Below, piece by piece: positions 24,239-32,468 of a stretch of 64,000 bases of DNA. The stretch comes from Actinomycetes bacterium (GTDB lineage Bacteria > Actinomycetota > Actinomycetes > Actinomycetales > Dermatophilaceae): positions 1-64,000 of the forward strand of contig JAEZWF010000003.1 of NCBI GenBank assembly GCA_023420415.1, written 5' to 3'. The notes under the pieces were generated by a model, which was not told the origin of the DNA, did no database searches, and saw only the letters and a program-made list of their open reading frames with translations. Every line of letters starts with the position of its first letter. Position 1 is the first letter of the stretch. Made by a program: the position numbers and the translations under genes.

Positions 24239-25219
24239 GTGCCCGGCCCGCACCCGGCCACCGCGACGATCCGGCGCGCGGTCCGAGCGGCTCTGGAGGA
24301 GGTGGCACCGGGGGAGGTGGTGCTCGTCGCGTGCAGCGGCGGCGCGGACTCCTCGGCGCTCGCCGCCGCCGCTGCCTTCGAGGCGCCCAAGCTCGGGGTG
24401 CGGGCCGGGGTCGTGGTCGTCGACCACGGCCTGCAGGCCGGCTCGGCCAGCATCGCCCGCCGAGTGGCGGACTGGTGCCGCGACCTCGGCTTCGACCTCG
24501 TCCACATCGCCCCGGTGCGGGTCGTGCAGGACGGGCACGGCCTCGAGGCCGCGGCCCGCGACGCGCGCTACGAGGCGCTGGACGTCGCCGCCGACCGGTA
24601 CGGCGCACGGCTCGTCCTGCTCGGCCACACGCTCGACGACCAGGCCGAGCAGGTGCTCCTCGGGCTCACGCGCGGCGCGGGCGCGCGGTCGTTGTCGGGT
24701 ATGCCGCAGGCGCGCGGCCGTTTCCGCCGTCCCCTTCTCACCGTGACGAAGCGGCAGTGCCGCCAGCTGCTCGCCGACGAGGGCCTGCAGTGGTGGGACG
24801 ACCCGATGAACGAGGACACCGCCTACGCCCGCGTGCGTGCCCGGTACGGCCTGGCCGACCTCGAGCGGGCGCTCGGCCCCGGGGTGGCGCAGGCACTGGC
24901 CCGCACCGCGTCCCAGCTGCGTGACGACGCCGACTTCCTCGACGCCCTGGCCGGCGACGCGGTCACCGCGCTCGGCGCCGGGCCCTGGTCGGTCGAGGAC
25001 CTGCTCGCGCTGGCGCGGCCCGTGCGGACCCGGGCGTGGCGACGGCTCGTGGTCGCGGCCGGTGCGCCGGCCGGGCAGGTGAGCACGCGGCATACCGACG
25101 CCTGCGACGCACTGCTCACCCGCTGGCACGGCCAGGGGCCGGTGAGCCTGCCCGGCCCGCTCGTGGCGACGCGGGTCGACGGCCGGGTGTCCATCACCCG
25201 CCCGTCTCCGGTTGAATAG
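24239..25219 (+). CDS. tilS: tRNA(Ile)-lysidine synthetase
   Basis: 326 aa. It attaches lysine to C34 of the CAU-anticodon tRNA-Ile so that it reads AUA. The PP-loop 'ACSGGADSSALAAAAAF' is near residue 33, with the TilS motifs 'VVVDHGLQ', 'AARDARYEAL' and 'LLGHTLDDQAEQVLLGLTRG'. Actinobacterial TilS are short like this one. GTG 24239 lies 2 nt after the metalloprotease stop. The enzyme matters in this genome because ATA codons occur in several genes inside the GGCATACC word. Confidence 0.95.
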   Translation: MPGPHPATATIRRAVRAALEEVAPGEVVLVACSGGADSSALAAAAAFEAPKLGVRAGVVVVDHGLQAGSASIARRVADWCRDLGFDLVHIAPVRVVQDGHGLEAAARDARYEALDVAADRYGARLVLLGHTLDDQAEQVLLGLTRGAGARSLSGMPQARGRFRRPLLTVTKRQCRQLLADEGLQWWDDPMNEDTAYARVRARYGLADLERALGPGVAQALARTASQLRDDADFLDALAGDAVTALGAGPWSVEDLLALARPVRTRAWRRLVVAAGAPAGQVSTRHTDACDALLTRWHGQGPVSLPGPLVATRVDGRVSITRPSPVE

Positions 25220-25260
25220 CACCGCACTCCACCACCGCGACGACACCGAGGAGCACAGCC

Positions 25261-25812
25261 GTGGACGCTGCCCACATGGGAGCAGACCTGGAGAAGGTCC
25301 TCATCACCGAGGACGAGATCCGCGCGCGGCTGCAGGAGCTGGCCGCCGAGATCTGGGCCGAGTACGACGGCAAGGACCTGCTGCTCGTCGGCGTCCTCAA
25401 GGGTGCCGTCATGGTGATGGCCGACCTGTCGCGCGCGTTGCCCGGCACCGCGCCGATGGACTGGATGGCGGTCTCGTCGTACGGGTCCGGCACCAAGAGC
25501 TCCGGCGTCGTGCGCATCCTCAAGGACCTCGACACCGACATCACCGGCAAGCACGTCCTCATCGTCGAGGACATCGTCGACTCGGGCCTCACGCTGTCGT
25601 GGATCAAGTCCAACCTCGAGTCGCGCAACCCCGCGTCGGTCGAGATCTGCACGCTGCTGCGCAAGCCCGAGGCGGCCAAGGTCGAGATCGACGTCAAGTG
25701 GGTCGGCTTCGACATCCCCAACGAGTTCGTCGTCGGCTACGGCCTCGACTACGCCGAGCAGTACCGCAACCTGCGCGACGTCGGCACCCTCGCGCCGCAC
25801 GTCTACAGCTGA
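25261..25812 (+). CDS. hpt: Hypoxanthine phosphoribosyltransferase
   Basis: 183 aa. It salvages hypoxanthine and guanine with PRPP. Visible are the N-terminal 'VLITEDEIRARLQELAAEI', the catalytic flexible-loop region 'VSSYGSGTKSSG' and the PRPP-binding motif 'HVLIVEDIVDSGLTL'. The GTG start follows GAGGAGCAC; ATG 25276 is an alternative. tilS-hpt is the conserved actinobacterial pair, usually followed by ftsH. Here ftsH is absent and a catabolic region on the other strand begins 23 bp after the stop. Confidence 0.95.
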   Translation: MDAAHMGADLEKVLITEDEIRARLQELAAEIWAEYDGKDLLLVGVLKGAVMVMADLSRALPGTAPMDWMAVSSYGSGTKSSGVVRILKDLDTDITGKHVLIVEDIVDSGLTLSWIKSNLESRNPASVEICTLLRKPEAAKVEIDVKWVGFDIPNEFVVGYGLDYAEQYRNLRDVGTLAPHVYS

Positions 25813-25835
25813 CGCGAGGGTGCCGGCCGGCGCCA

Positions 25836-27077
25836 CTACCTCGCCCCGGGGCCCCAGCCCTGGATGATGCGGTTGCTGCTGGCAGCGGCCTTCGGGAGGA
25901 CGAACTCGATCTTCCCGTCCTGCCACTGACCGATAAGGTACTCGCCCTTGGGGCTGCCGTTGGCGTTCCAGCTGAGCTTGCCGAGGATGGTGTCAACGGA
26001 GTTGCCGCGCAGCCAGTCGGCAAGCTTGGCCTGGTCCTCGATGCTGCCCACGGCCTCGACCGCAGCCTGCAGCACCTCACCGGCGGCGAACGAGTCTGCC
26101 GAGTCCTCGGGCGGCTCACCGCCGAAGAGCTCCTTGTACTTGGCGACGAACTCGGGGTTCCCGGGCGTCTTGGCCTGGGGTGCGTGGCTCGTCGAGTAGA
26201 AGATGCCCTGGGTGTTCGCGGCGCCGATGGCGTCGGCGTACTGCTTGCCCATGCCCGGGGCGCCCATCTGGTAGAAGAGCCCCGGCTTGACTCCGGCGGA
26301 CAGCATCGCTCGCACCAGCCCGACCCCGTCCTCGAAGCCGGCGCCGTGGACGATGAGGTCCGGCGCCGCCGCCTTGAGCGAGGCGGCCATGGCGTCGAAG
26401 TTCTTGGTGTCGATGGCGTACTTGGTGTCGTAGACGGTCTTGACGCCCACCTTTTCCAGGATCTCGCGGATGGTGGCGGCGGCCGGTGCCGTGAACGGGT
26501 CGTCGAGGGACGGGTATGCCGCGGTCCGGGGCCGTTGCTCGGCTGGCAGTGACGCGACCCAACGCGCGAACGCCACGCCACTTTGGTCGGCCGTCGCCTG
26601 CTGGGTGAAGAACAGGTACTTGAAGCCGCGGTCGAACATCTGTGGCGAGCCACCGGCGGGCTCGACGTACAGGCGCTTGTTGCGCTCGGCCACCGCGGAC
26701 GCCGGCAGGTTGAGCAGTGACGAGTGGGTGCCGATGAGAAGGTCGACCTTGTCCCGTGTGATGAGCGCGTTGTAGTCGGCGACCACCGTGTTCTGGTCGG
26801 AGGCGTCGTCCTTGACCACGAGCTCGACCTTGCGGCCGAGCAGCCCGCCGTTCTCGTTGACCATCGCAGCCCACGTCTCGTAGCCCTGCTTGGCCGCTGT
26901 GCCGGGTTGGGACATGGCGCCGGTGAGGGGCAGCGAGGTGCCGACCTTGATGACGCCCTTGCCGCCGCTGCCGCTGGTCGCCTCAGTGCTGCCACCGCAG
27001 GCGCTCAGGGCCGTGATGGCGGCGACGGCCACCGACCCCACGAGGAGGCGGCGTCGTCCGATCCTGGGTGTGCTCAT
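25836..27077 (-). CDS. Branched-chain/urea-type ABC transporter receptor lipoprotein (copy 1)
   Basis: 413 aa. The lipobox LSAC places the lipidated Cys at residue 27, after an Arg-rich start. The mature part is a Peripla_BP_6 type I fold (IKVGTSLPLTGAMSQPG, then DYNALITRDKVDLLIG, then SPQMFDRGFKYLF). It is the last gene of a four-gene operon with the LLM monooxygenase and has no permease beside it. It is closely similar to the receptor at 39175-40404, from whose operon it may borrow permease and ATPases. ATG 27077 overlaps the previous stop (ATGA). The ligand is unknown, probably a small organic acid or aromatic compound. Confidence 0.9.
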   Translation of the reverse strand: MSTPRIGRRRLLVGSVAVAAITALSACGGSTEATSGSGGKGVIKVGTSLPLTGAMSQPGTAAKQGYETWAAMVNENGGLLGRKVELVVKDDASDQNTVVADYNALITRDKVDLLIGTHSSLLNLPASAVAERNKRLYVEPAGGSPQMFDRGFKYLFFTQQATADQSGVAFARWVASLPAEQRPRTAAYPSLDDPFTAPAAATIREILEKVGVKTVYDTKYAIDTKNFDAMAASLKAAAPDLIVHGAGFEDGVGLVRAMLSAGVKPGLFYQMGAPGMGKQYADAIGAANTQGIFYSTSHAPQAKTPGNPEFVAKYKELFGGEPPEDSADSFAAGEVLQAAVEAVGSIEDQAKLADWLRGNSVDTILGKLSWNANGSPKGEYLIGQWQDGKIEFVLPKAAASSNRIIQGWGPGAR

Positions 27078-27598
27078 GAGTCGTTCCTTTGCTCCGCGTC
27101 GTCGTCGACGCGTGGGGGCGGGTAGAGACCAAGCTGGTGAAGCAGCTCGAGCTCGTCGGCGAAGTACCAGTGCTCGGCGATCAGCCCGTCGGTCAGGCGC
27201 CAGATGCCGACCTCGGTGATGGACACGGTCCGGCCCGTTGCGGGGATGCCGAAGAGGGTCCCGGTGTGGGCTGCCGTGAGGGTCCACACGCCCCAGACGA
27301 CGTCGTCGCGGGCGACGAGCGACAGCAGTGTGTCCTCGCGACCGGTGAGTGAGTCGTGCTGGTAGCCGCTGGACCCGAGCCCGGATGTCGTTGCCAGTGT
27401 TGACATCCCGATCCGGGCGACGCGCACGTCAGACGCGAGGAACTGCGCGCGGTCCGCGAAGGCCGCCGCGCGGAAGTCCGTGACGACCGCGAGGTTGCGC
27501 AGCTCCTCGGCGGAGTATGCCGGGTGCTCACCGCCCGCCCGCGCGCCTCGCTGAGAGCCCACGAGCTCGTGGGGTGGCGGGAAGGAGACCACGGTCAC
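27074..27598 (-). CDS. SnoaL-like (NTF2-fold) protein
   Basis: 174 aa. The C-terminal half carries the SnoaL/ester-cyclase pattern 'WGVWTLTAAHTGTLFGIPATG' followed by 'EVGIWRLTDGLIAEHWYFAD', a cone-shaped NTF2-like fold used by small cyclases, isomerases and hydrolases. GTG 27598 overlaps the yceI stop and its own stop overlaps the receptor ATG, so it is cotranscribed. The substrate is unknown. A second SnoaL-like protein is encoded at 56408 in the aromatic operon. Confidence 0.8.
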   Translation of the reverse strand: MTVVSFPPPHELVGSQRGARAGGEHPAYSAEELRNLAVVTDFRAAAFADRAQFLASDVRVARIGMSTLATTSGLGSSGYQHDSLTGREDTLLSLVARDDVVWGVWTLTAAHTGTLFGIPATGRTVSITEVGIWRLTDGLIAEHWYFADELELLHQLGLYPPPRVDDDAEQRNDS

Positions 27599-28191
27599 GA
27601 GTCGTCCTCGACGTGCACCAGCTCGACCTCGAGATGGAGGTCGACCTCGTTGGACACGACGGCACCGCCGGTGTCGAGCATCCCCGCGAAGGCCAGCCCG
27701 AACTCCCGCCGGTCGACGCGGGCGTCGGCGGTGAAGCCGGCACGGGTCGCCCCGCGATGGGTTACCACCCCACCGAACGTCCCCGTCAACCGCAGCGGTC
27801 GCGTCGTCCCCTTGATGGTGAGCTCGCCGGTTGCGTCCACGGGGCCTCCGGCAGCAGCGGGCCAGGCCTCGATGTGACCGGTGAAACTCAGCTCCGGGAA
27901 CTGCTCGACGTCGAGGAACTCCGGCGACCGGACGAGCTCGTCGCGGCGTGGGTGGCCCGCCCAGACGGTGCCGGTCGCGATCCGCGCCGAGATGGTGGCG
28001 CTGCTGTCGCCGGCGACCCGCAGCTGCCCGGTGACGTCGGGGAACCGGCCGGTGACGGTGGCAATCGTCATGTGCCGCACCGAGAATGCGACGATCGTGT
28101 GGGCGGCGTCGACCTCCCACAGGCCAGTGACGAGGGGAGAGGTGCTGGCGGCAGCCTGGGTGGCGTCGTCGGTCGTGGTGGACGTGCTCAT
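27595..28191 (-). CDS. YceI-family lipocalin-like protein
   Basis: 198 aa. YceI signatures: 'LWEVDAAHTIVAFSVRHMTIATVTGRF', 'SPEFLDVEQFPELSFTG', 'GELTIKGTTRPLRLTG' and 'DRREFGLAF'. The family forms a lipocalin-like barrel that binds polyisoprenoid or other hydrophobic molecules. No signal peptide is visible, so it is predicted cytoplasmic. It overlaps both neighbours by 4 nt in the LLM operon, suggesting it handles a hydrophobic substrate or product of that enzyme. Confidence 0.88.
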   Translation of the reverse strand: MSTSTTTDDATQAAASTSPLVTGLWEVDAAHTIVAFSVRHMTIATVTGRFPDVTGQLRVAGDSSATISARIATGTVWAGHPRRDELVRSPEFLDVEQFPELSFTGHIEAWPAAAGGPVDATGELTIKGTTRPLRLTGTFGGVVTHRGATRAGFTADARVDRREFGLAFAGMLDTGGAVVSNEVDLHLEVELVHVEDDS

Positions 28192-29249
28192 GCCGCATCT
28201 CCCGCGTAGCGCGGCATCACCTTGTCGATGAACAGCTCCAGCGAGCGGCGACCCTGGTCGGTCGGCATCTGGCCGAAGAGGAAGACGAAGCTCATGTGCT
28301 CGAGCCCGGCCGCGGCATACTCGTCGATCTTCGCGGCGATCGTGTCGGGGCTGCCGACGAGCATCGCCTTCTCCACGAAGCCGTCGCGGTCCTCGGGCGA
28401 CACCCCGACGACGCTGTTCTTGAAGCCGGTCTTGCTCGCGGTGAGCGAGAAGAGGTTCTTGGTCATAGTGGTGATGTAGTCGAGCGGCGCCTGGATGCCC
28501 TCCATCGCCAGCTCGTCGGTCTCGGCAACATGGACGATCTTCTGGGTGAGGGACCACTTTCGTGCATACGCAACGGTTTGCGCGTCGTGACCGGCGCCCT
28601 CGAGCGCCGCGTAGTACACGGCATACCGGTCCTTGATCTCGTCCGGGAGCATGCGTCCCGTCATGAGCGGCCAGCCCTGCTCGGCCGCCTTGAGCGCGCC
28701 CTGCTCGCTCAACGCGGCGCGCGCGAACTTCGGCCGGCCGGCGAACGAGGTCGGCATGATGCGCAGCTTGAGCGAGCCTTTGGCGTAGGGCGTGTCGTAG
28801 TCGAGGTCGGGGTCCTCGAGCTTCTTGTCGAGCGCCTTGAGCGCCACCTCGACGACCTCGTCGGTGAGGTGGCCGCGCTCGCCCGGGTCACGGCCGAGGC
28901 CGACGTACTCATGCGGTGAGCCGCCCGAGCCGATCCCGATGAGGCAGTTGCCCTCGGTGAGCATGTCCAGCAGGTTGACCTGCTCGGCGAAGTTGAGCGG
29001 GTTGGACAACGCCGGCACCGCAACCGACAGCACGATCGGTGTCTTGTTCGGCAGCTGCGGGTAGAGGTAGGACCCGAAGGTGAACGGGTTGCCGTAGGTG
29101 TTGTAGCCGGTGAAGTGGTGGTCGGTGAGGCAGATCGACTCGAACCCGGCGGCGTCGGCGATCTTGGCCTGCTCGGTCACGGCGGCGATGACCTCACGGT
29201 CGTGGTCCGGCCCGGGGGACTGGGCGTTGAGGTAGATGGAGAACTTCAC
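28188..29249 (-). CDS. LLM-class flavin-dependent monooxygenase
   Basis: 353 aa, bacterial luciferase-like TIM barrel. Visible: 'KFSIYLNAQSP' (strand 1), 'AKIADAAGFESICLTDHHF' with the family His pair, 'LLDMLTEGNCLIGIGSGGSPHEYVGLG', and 'AMLVGSPDTIAAKIDEY' near the end. Such enzymes use reduced FMN supplied by a partner reductase; the flavin reductase gene is divergent at 29457. GTG 29249 follows GAAAGGA. First gene of the operon LLM-yceI-SnoaL-receptor. LLM/reductase pairs open N-heterocycles (pyridine), desulfonate, or oxidise Baeyer-Villiger substrates; which applies here is open. Confidence 0.9.
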   Translation of the reverse strand: MKFSIYLNAQSPGPDHDREVIAAVTEQAKIADAAGFESICLTDHHFTGYNTYGNPFTFGSYLYPQLPNKTPIVLSVAVPALSNPLNFAEQVNLLDMLTEGNCLIGIGSGGSPHEYVGLGRDPGERGHLTDEVVEVALKALDKKLEDPDLDYDTPYAKGSLKLRIMPTSFAGRPKFARAALSEQGALKAAEQGWPLMTGRMLPDEIKDRYAVYYAALEGAGHDAQTVAYARKWSLTQKIVHVAETDELAMEGIQAPLDYITTMTKNLFSLTASKTGFKNSVVGVSPEDRDGFVEKAMLVGSPDTIAAKIDEYAAAGLEHMSFVFLFGQMPTDQGRRSLELFIDKVMPRYAGDAA

Positions 29250-29315
29250 GATCGTCCTTTCGCTTCGTTGCGCTTCTGGACGAGGTTTCGCCGGACATCG
29301 CCGCGACTCAAGACG

Positions 29316-29377
29316 TTGTGCCTTACAGCACAAGGGGATCCGAACAGGTCGCAGGTGTGCCGTGCCGTTCGGCACAA
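29316..29377. promoter_or_regulatory. Two Crp-type palindromes in the LLM/flavin-reductase divergent region
   Basis: TTGTGC-N6-GCACAA (29316-29333) is a perfect dyad with the Crp/Fnr half-site spacing. CCGTGC-N6-GCACAA (29360-29377) is a second, 44 bp away and on the same helix face. They lie between divergent genes of the two-component monooxygenase, next to a broken Crp-type regulator gene. Confidence 0.65.
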
Positions 29378-29456
29378 GGCCTTCTGCCACGCGGCGCATG
29401 GTGGGCACCATGGTCGTCGACAGCAACCACGTGACACCACGAGCAAGGGGAGACCG

Positions 29457-29996
29457 ATGTCGATCGCAAGCACGCACCGCCTGTCGCTGGCGGGTTACGG
29501 GGTCGACCCCGACACGCTCAAGGTCGTGGCGGCGTCGCTGCCCACCGCCGTGACCGTGGTGACCACGGTCGACTGCGACGGCAACCCCTATGGCATGACC
29601 TCGGGCGCGGTGTGCAGCGTCTCGGCCGAACCGGCGCTGTTCCTCACCTCGGTGTCGCGCACGTCGCGGACCCTGCCGATCCTGTTGGAGCGCGGGTCGT
29701 TCGTGATCAACATTCTCCACGAGGGTGCGGCCGAGGTGTCGAACCGGTTCGCGACGCCCGGCGAGGAGCGGTTCACCAGGACGGCCTGGCGACGCACCGC
29801 GAGCGGACTGCCCCTGCTGCACGAGGACGCCCTTGCCTACGCGGAGTGCCAGGTGTACGAGGCCGTGCCGGCCGGCGACCACGTCCTCGTGATCGGTCTG
29901 GTCGTGGACGGTGGTGCGCACGTGGACAACCCGGGCGACCCGTTGCTCTACTTCAAGCGCTCGTATGCCGCGTGGTCGGGGGTGCCGCGCCGCTAG
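29457..29996 (+). CDS. Flavin reductase (NAD(P)H:FMN/FAD, FlaRed family)
   Basis: 179 aa. The flavin reductase-like split barrel is recognised by 'AASLPTAVTVVTTVDCDGNPYGMTSGAVCSVS' at the N-terminal FMN site, 'LERGSFVINILHEGAAEVSNRFA', and 'GDPLLYFKRSYAAW' near the end. It supplies reduced flavin to a partner monooxygenase, most likely the divergent LLM enzyme. ATG 29457 follows AAGGGGAGA. Its last 44 bp overlap the convergent Crp-type pseudogene. Confidence 0.93.
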   Translation: MSIASTHRLSLAGYGVDPDTLKVVAASLPTAVTVVTTVDCDGNPYGMTSGAVCSVSAEPALFLTSVSRTSRTLPILLERGSFVINILHEGAAEVSNRFATPGEERFTRTAWRRTASGLPLLHEDALAYAECQVYEAVPAGDHVLVIGLVVDGGAHVDNPGDPLLYFKRSYAAWSGVPRR

Positions 29997-30701
29997 CCGC
30001 CCGCCGCCGGGTCTGGGGGCCCGTCATCTTGGCGTACGCCTCGAGCGCGGGGAGGTCGTGCACGAGGTAGTCGGTGCCCTCGCGGTGCAGCCACCCGCGC
30101 CGGACGAAGCCGGACAGGGCACGGTTGACCCGCTCCCGGGACGCCCCGACATGCGTGGCCAGCTCGGTCTGGCTGAGGTCGAGGACCAGTCGCACCCCGG
30201 CCGAGGTCTGCCGTCCGAACCGGTGGGCCTGGCTCACCAGCGCGCGGGCCACCCGCACCGCGATCTCGGGGGCCAGGACGTCGTCGAGGAGGTCGAGCAC
30301 GGCGTCGGCGCGCTCGACCGCGATGGTGAACGCGCGCAGTGCCGCGACGTGGTGCTGCTCGATCCAGCGCCGAACGGCCACACGGTCGAGCTCCAGCACC
30401 TCTGCCGGGGTCATGGCCACTGCGGCGCCCCGCCGGAACGCCGGGCCGTAGGGTTGAGGTTGCCGAAGACCTCCCCGGCTCCGAGGACCAGGTAGAGACC
30501 CGGCTGGCCGGTGATGCCCGCCCGCATGAGCTTGACCTTGCCGCTGCTGACGATGAACGTGCTGGAGCCCGCGTCGTCCTCGCTGAAGACCACTTCGTCG
30601 CGCGCCAGGGTGCGCGGAACGCCTTGTGCCAGAAGGTCGTCCGCGACATCGTCAGGAAGGCCCCTGGTGAGGGCATCGTCGGGTCGTGGTGACGTTGCCA
30701 T
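29953..30701 (-). pseudogene. Crp/Fnr-family regulator interrupted by a frameshift
   Basis: The N-terminal part (30701 down to about 30451) encodes a cyclic-nucleotide-binding-like domain (SSTFIVSSGKVKLMRAGITG, then YLVLGAGEVFGNLN). The remainder, in another frame, continues as 'YGPAFRRGAAVAMTPAEVLELD' and then the dimer helix and winged helix-turn-helix (LSQTELATHVGASRERVNRAL). The two halves join in register if one base is added at the GGG run 30451-30453 (plus strand), so a single-base loss is the simplest explanation. Left as is, the first frame stops 96 residues in. Either a real inactivation or a homopolymer sequencing error. It directly follows the amidohydrolase gene (1-nt gap) and is the natural candidate for the Crp-type dyads at 29316-29377. 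Confidence 0.85.
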
Positions 30702-30702
30702 G

Positions 30703-32406
30703 TCAGGTGAGCTGTCGCTCGGCGTCGTGGACCGGCGTCCCGCCCACCAGCGTCAGCACTGACCGGATGGCACCGATCTGGGTCGCGGGCACCGTCAGGT
30801 AGGGGCGGTCGAGCACAGCCAGGTCTGCCAGCTTCCCGGGCTCGAGCGAACCGCGGTCGTCCTCGTCGAAGAGCAGGTACGTCGAGCCGCGGGTGTACAT
30901 CCGCAGCGCCTCGATCCGCGTGAGGAGCTGGCTCCGGGGGCGCTGGACCGCGCCGCCGAGCGAGGTGCCGGTCACGTGGAACTGCAGGGCGGGCCACACG
31001 CGGTAGTCGCCGATGCGCGTGGCGTCGCTGCCGCCTCCCACCGTGACGCCCTGGTCGATGGCGATCCTGGCCACCGACCGCTGGGCCACCTCGAGGCTGT
31101 TCGTCTCGGCGATGGTCGGCGCCTCGAAGTAGGGCCCCATCTGCACCGAGTACGTCATGCCGAGCCTGCGCATCCTGGAGATCGTGCGCGCCGTGCCCGT
31201 GTTGAGGTGCGCCATCGCCCACCGGAGCCCACGAATCGGCACGGTGGCATTCACCTCCTCGAAGGCATCGAGGATCTGGCTGGCGAGGTCGTCGGTGTAG
31301 GCGTGGACCTCCAGGGGTAGGCGCCGGGACGCGGCGAAGGTGGCCACCTCCCGCAGCTCCGCCCTCGCCTCGGGGGAGACCACGAAGCCGGGGCTCTGCC
31401 GGACGCCGTCGTTGGCACCGAAGACAAGCGCCTCACCGATGCCGACGAACGGGGTGAACCCGTCCTCGGTGCGCGGTGCCCGGAACTGCATCAGCTGCTC
31501 GAAGAACTCCGACTCGTTCCCGGGCACCTGGGCCGGCACGCGGTAGGCGACGCGAACCGTGAGCCTGCCCTCGTCCTGCAGTGCGAACAGGGGCAGGTAG
31601 GCCGCCGCCGGTCCGGCGCTCCCGTCGACGACGCCCGTGACACCGCAGCGGCTCAGCTCGCGCAGGTAGCCGGCCAGGCTGGCGGTTCCCTCGGCCCGGG
31701 TGTGCGGCAGGATCCGGGCGACGAGGGCGTTGAACGGACCGACACCCCCGAGCAGGCGTCCGGTCGCTCTCCCGGCCGCGTCGCGTTCGACGACGATCCC
31801 GGGGGCTGGGGGCGTGGTTCCATCGAGACCCAGGACGCGCGCACCAGCGGTGTTCACCAGAGCGTAGTCGTAGAGGTACTGCACGTAGACGGGGTGGTCT
31901 GGTGAGACGGCGTCGAGGTCGGCCACCGTGGGTGCCCTGCGCTCCCGGAACTGGTTGGGGTGCCACGACCCGACCACCGCGACCCATTGGTCGAGCGGCT
32001 TGCTGAGCGCGGCCGCACGGATCCTTGCGAGGCCATCCGCGAGCGAGGTCACGTCGAGCCAGTAGGTCTCCTGCCGGAACGTCTGGCCGCCTCGGATGGC
32101 GTGGGTGTGACCGTCGACCAGGCCCGGCACCACAGTGCGGCCCGAGAGGTCGACCACGGTGGTCGAGCGACCGCGGTGTCGCATCACGTCGCCGCGGCTG
32201 CCCACGGCCAGGATGCGCTCGCCGGCGATGGCCAGGGCGCTGGCGCGGGTGGAGCGGTCGTCCATGGTGAGGATGTCGCCACCCACGAGGATGACGTCCG
32301 CGGTGCTGCCCTTGCCGTCGCCGGGCTTCTTCGCCGCGAAGCCGGTGGCGCTGCCCACGACGCCGGCGGCTGCACCGCCGAGCACTGTCCTACGCGATGG
32401 TTGCAT
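30703..32406 (-). CDS. Tat-exported amidohydrolase (YtcJ-like)
   Basis: 567 aa. The N-terminus 'QPSRRTVLGGAAAGVVGSA' is a twin-arginine signal, so the enzyme is probably folded with metal inside the cell and then exported. The amidohydrolase fold shows the metal-binding 'GLVDGHTHAIRGG' (HxH), a 'VHAYTDD' strand, and the C-terminal 'SDATRIGDYR' and 'GSLEPGKLADLAVLD' expected for YtcJ/imidazolonepropionase-like members. It probably hydrolyses an amide or cyclic imide; the substrate is unknown. ATG 32406 is preferred over ATG 32412 because GGAG lies 6 nt before it. Forms an operon with the Crp-type gene. Confidence 0.88.
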   Translation of the reverse strand: MQPSRRTVLGGAAAGVVGSATGFAAKKPGDGKGSTADVILVGGDILTMDDRSTRASALAIAGERILAVGSRGDVMRHRGRSTTVVDLSGRTVVPGLVDGHTHAIRGGQTFRQETYWLDVTSLADGLARIRAAALSKPLDQWVAVVGSWHPNQFRERRAPTVADLDAVSPDHPVYVQYLYDYALVNTAGARVLGLDGTTPPAPGIVVERDAAGRATGRLLGGVGPFNALVARILPHTRAEGTASLAGYLRELSRCGVTGVVDGSAGPAAAYLPLFALQDEGRLTVRVAYRVPAQVPGNESEFFEQLMQFRAPRTEDGFTPFVGIGEALVFGANDGVRQSPGFVVSPEARAELREVATFAASRRLPLEVHAYTDDLASQILDAFEEVNATVPIRGLRWAMAHLNTGTARTISRMRRLGMTYSVQMGPYFEAPTIAETNSLEVAQRSVARIAIDQGVTVGGGSDATRIGDYRVWPALQFHVTGTSLGGAVQRPRSQLLTRIEALRMYTRGSTYLLFDEDDRGSLEPGKLADLAVLDRPYLTVPATQIGAIRSVLTLVGGTPVHDAERQLT

Positions 32407-32422
32407 GGTCATCTCCGTTCCC

Positions 32423-32463
32423 ACCCACGTCCTTGTGGGTATCAGCGACCCCGCGTCGGGTCG
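32423..32463 (-). terminator. Two adjacent small hairpins after the LacI gene
   Basis: ACCCAC/GTGGGT (32423-32428, 32435-32440) and CGACCC/GGGTCG (32446-32451, 32458-32463), each with a 6-nt loop, lie between the LacI gene and the amidohydrolase start. Together they may separate the two transcription units. Confidence 0.45.
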
Positions 32464-32468
32464 TGGTC

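Noticed and set aside
25820..25835. Terminator hairpin between hpt and the receptor gene
   Set aside because: The GGTGCC/GGCGCC arms are short and contain a mismatch, and no other support was seen.
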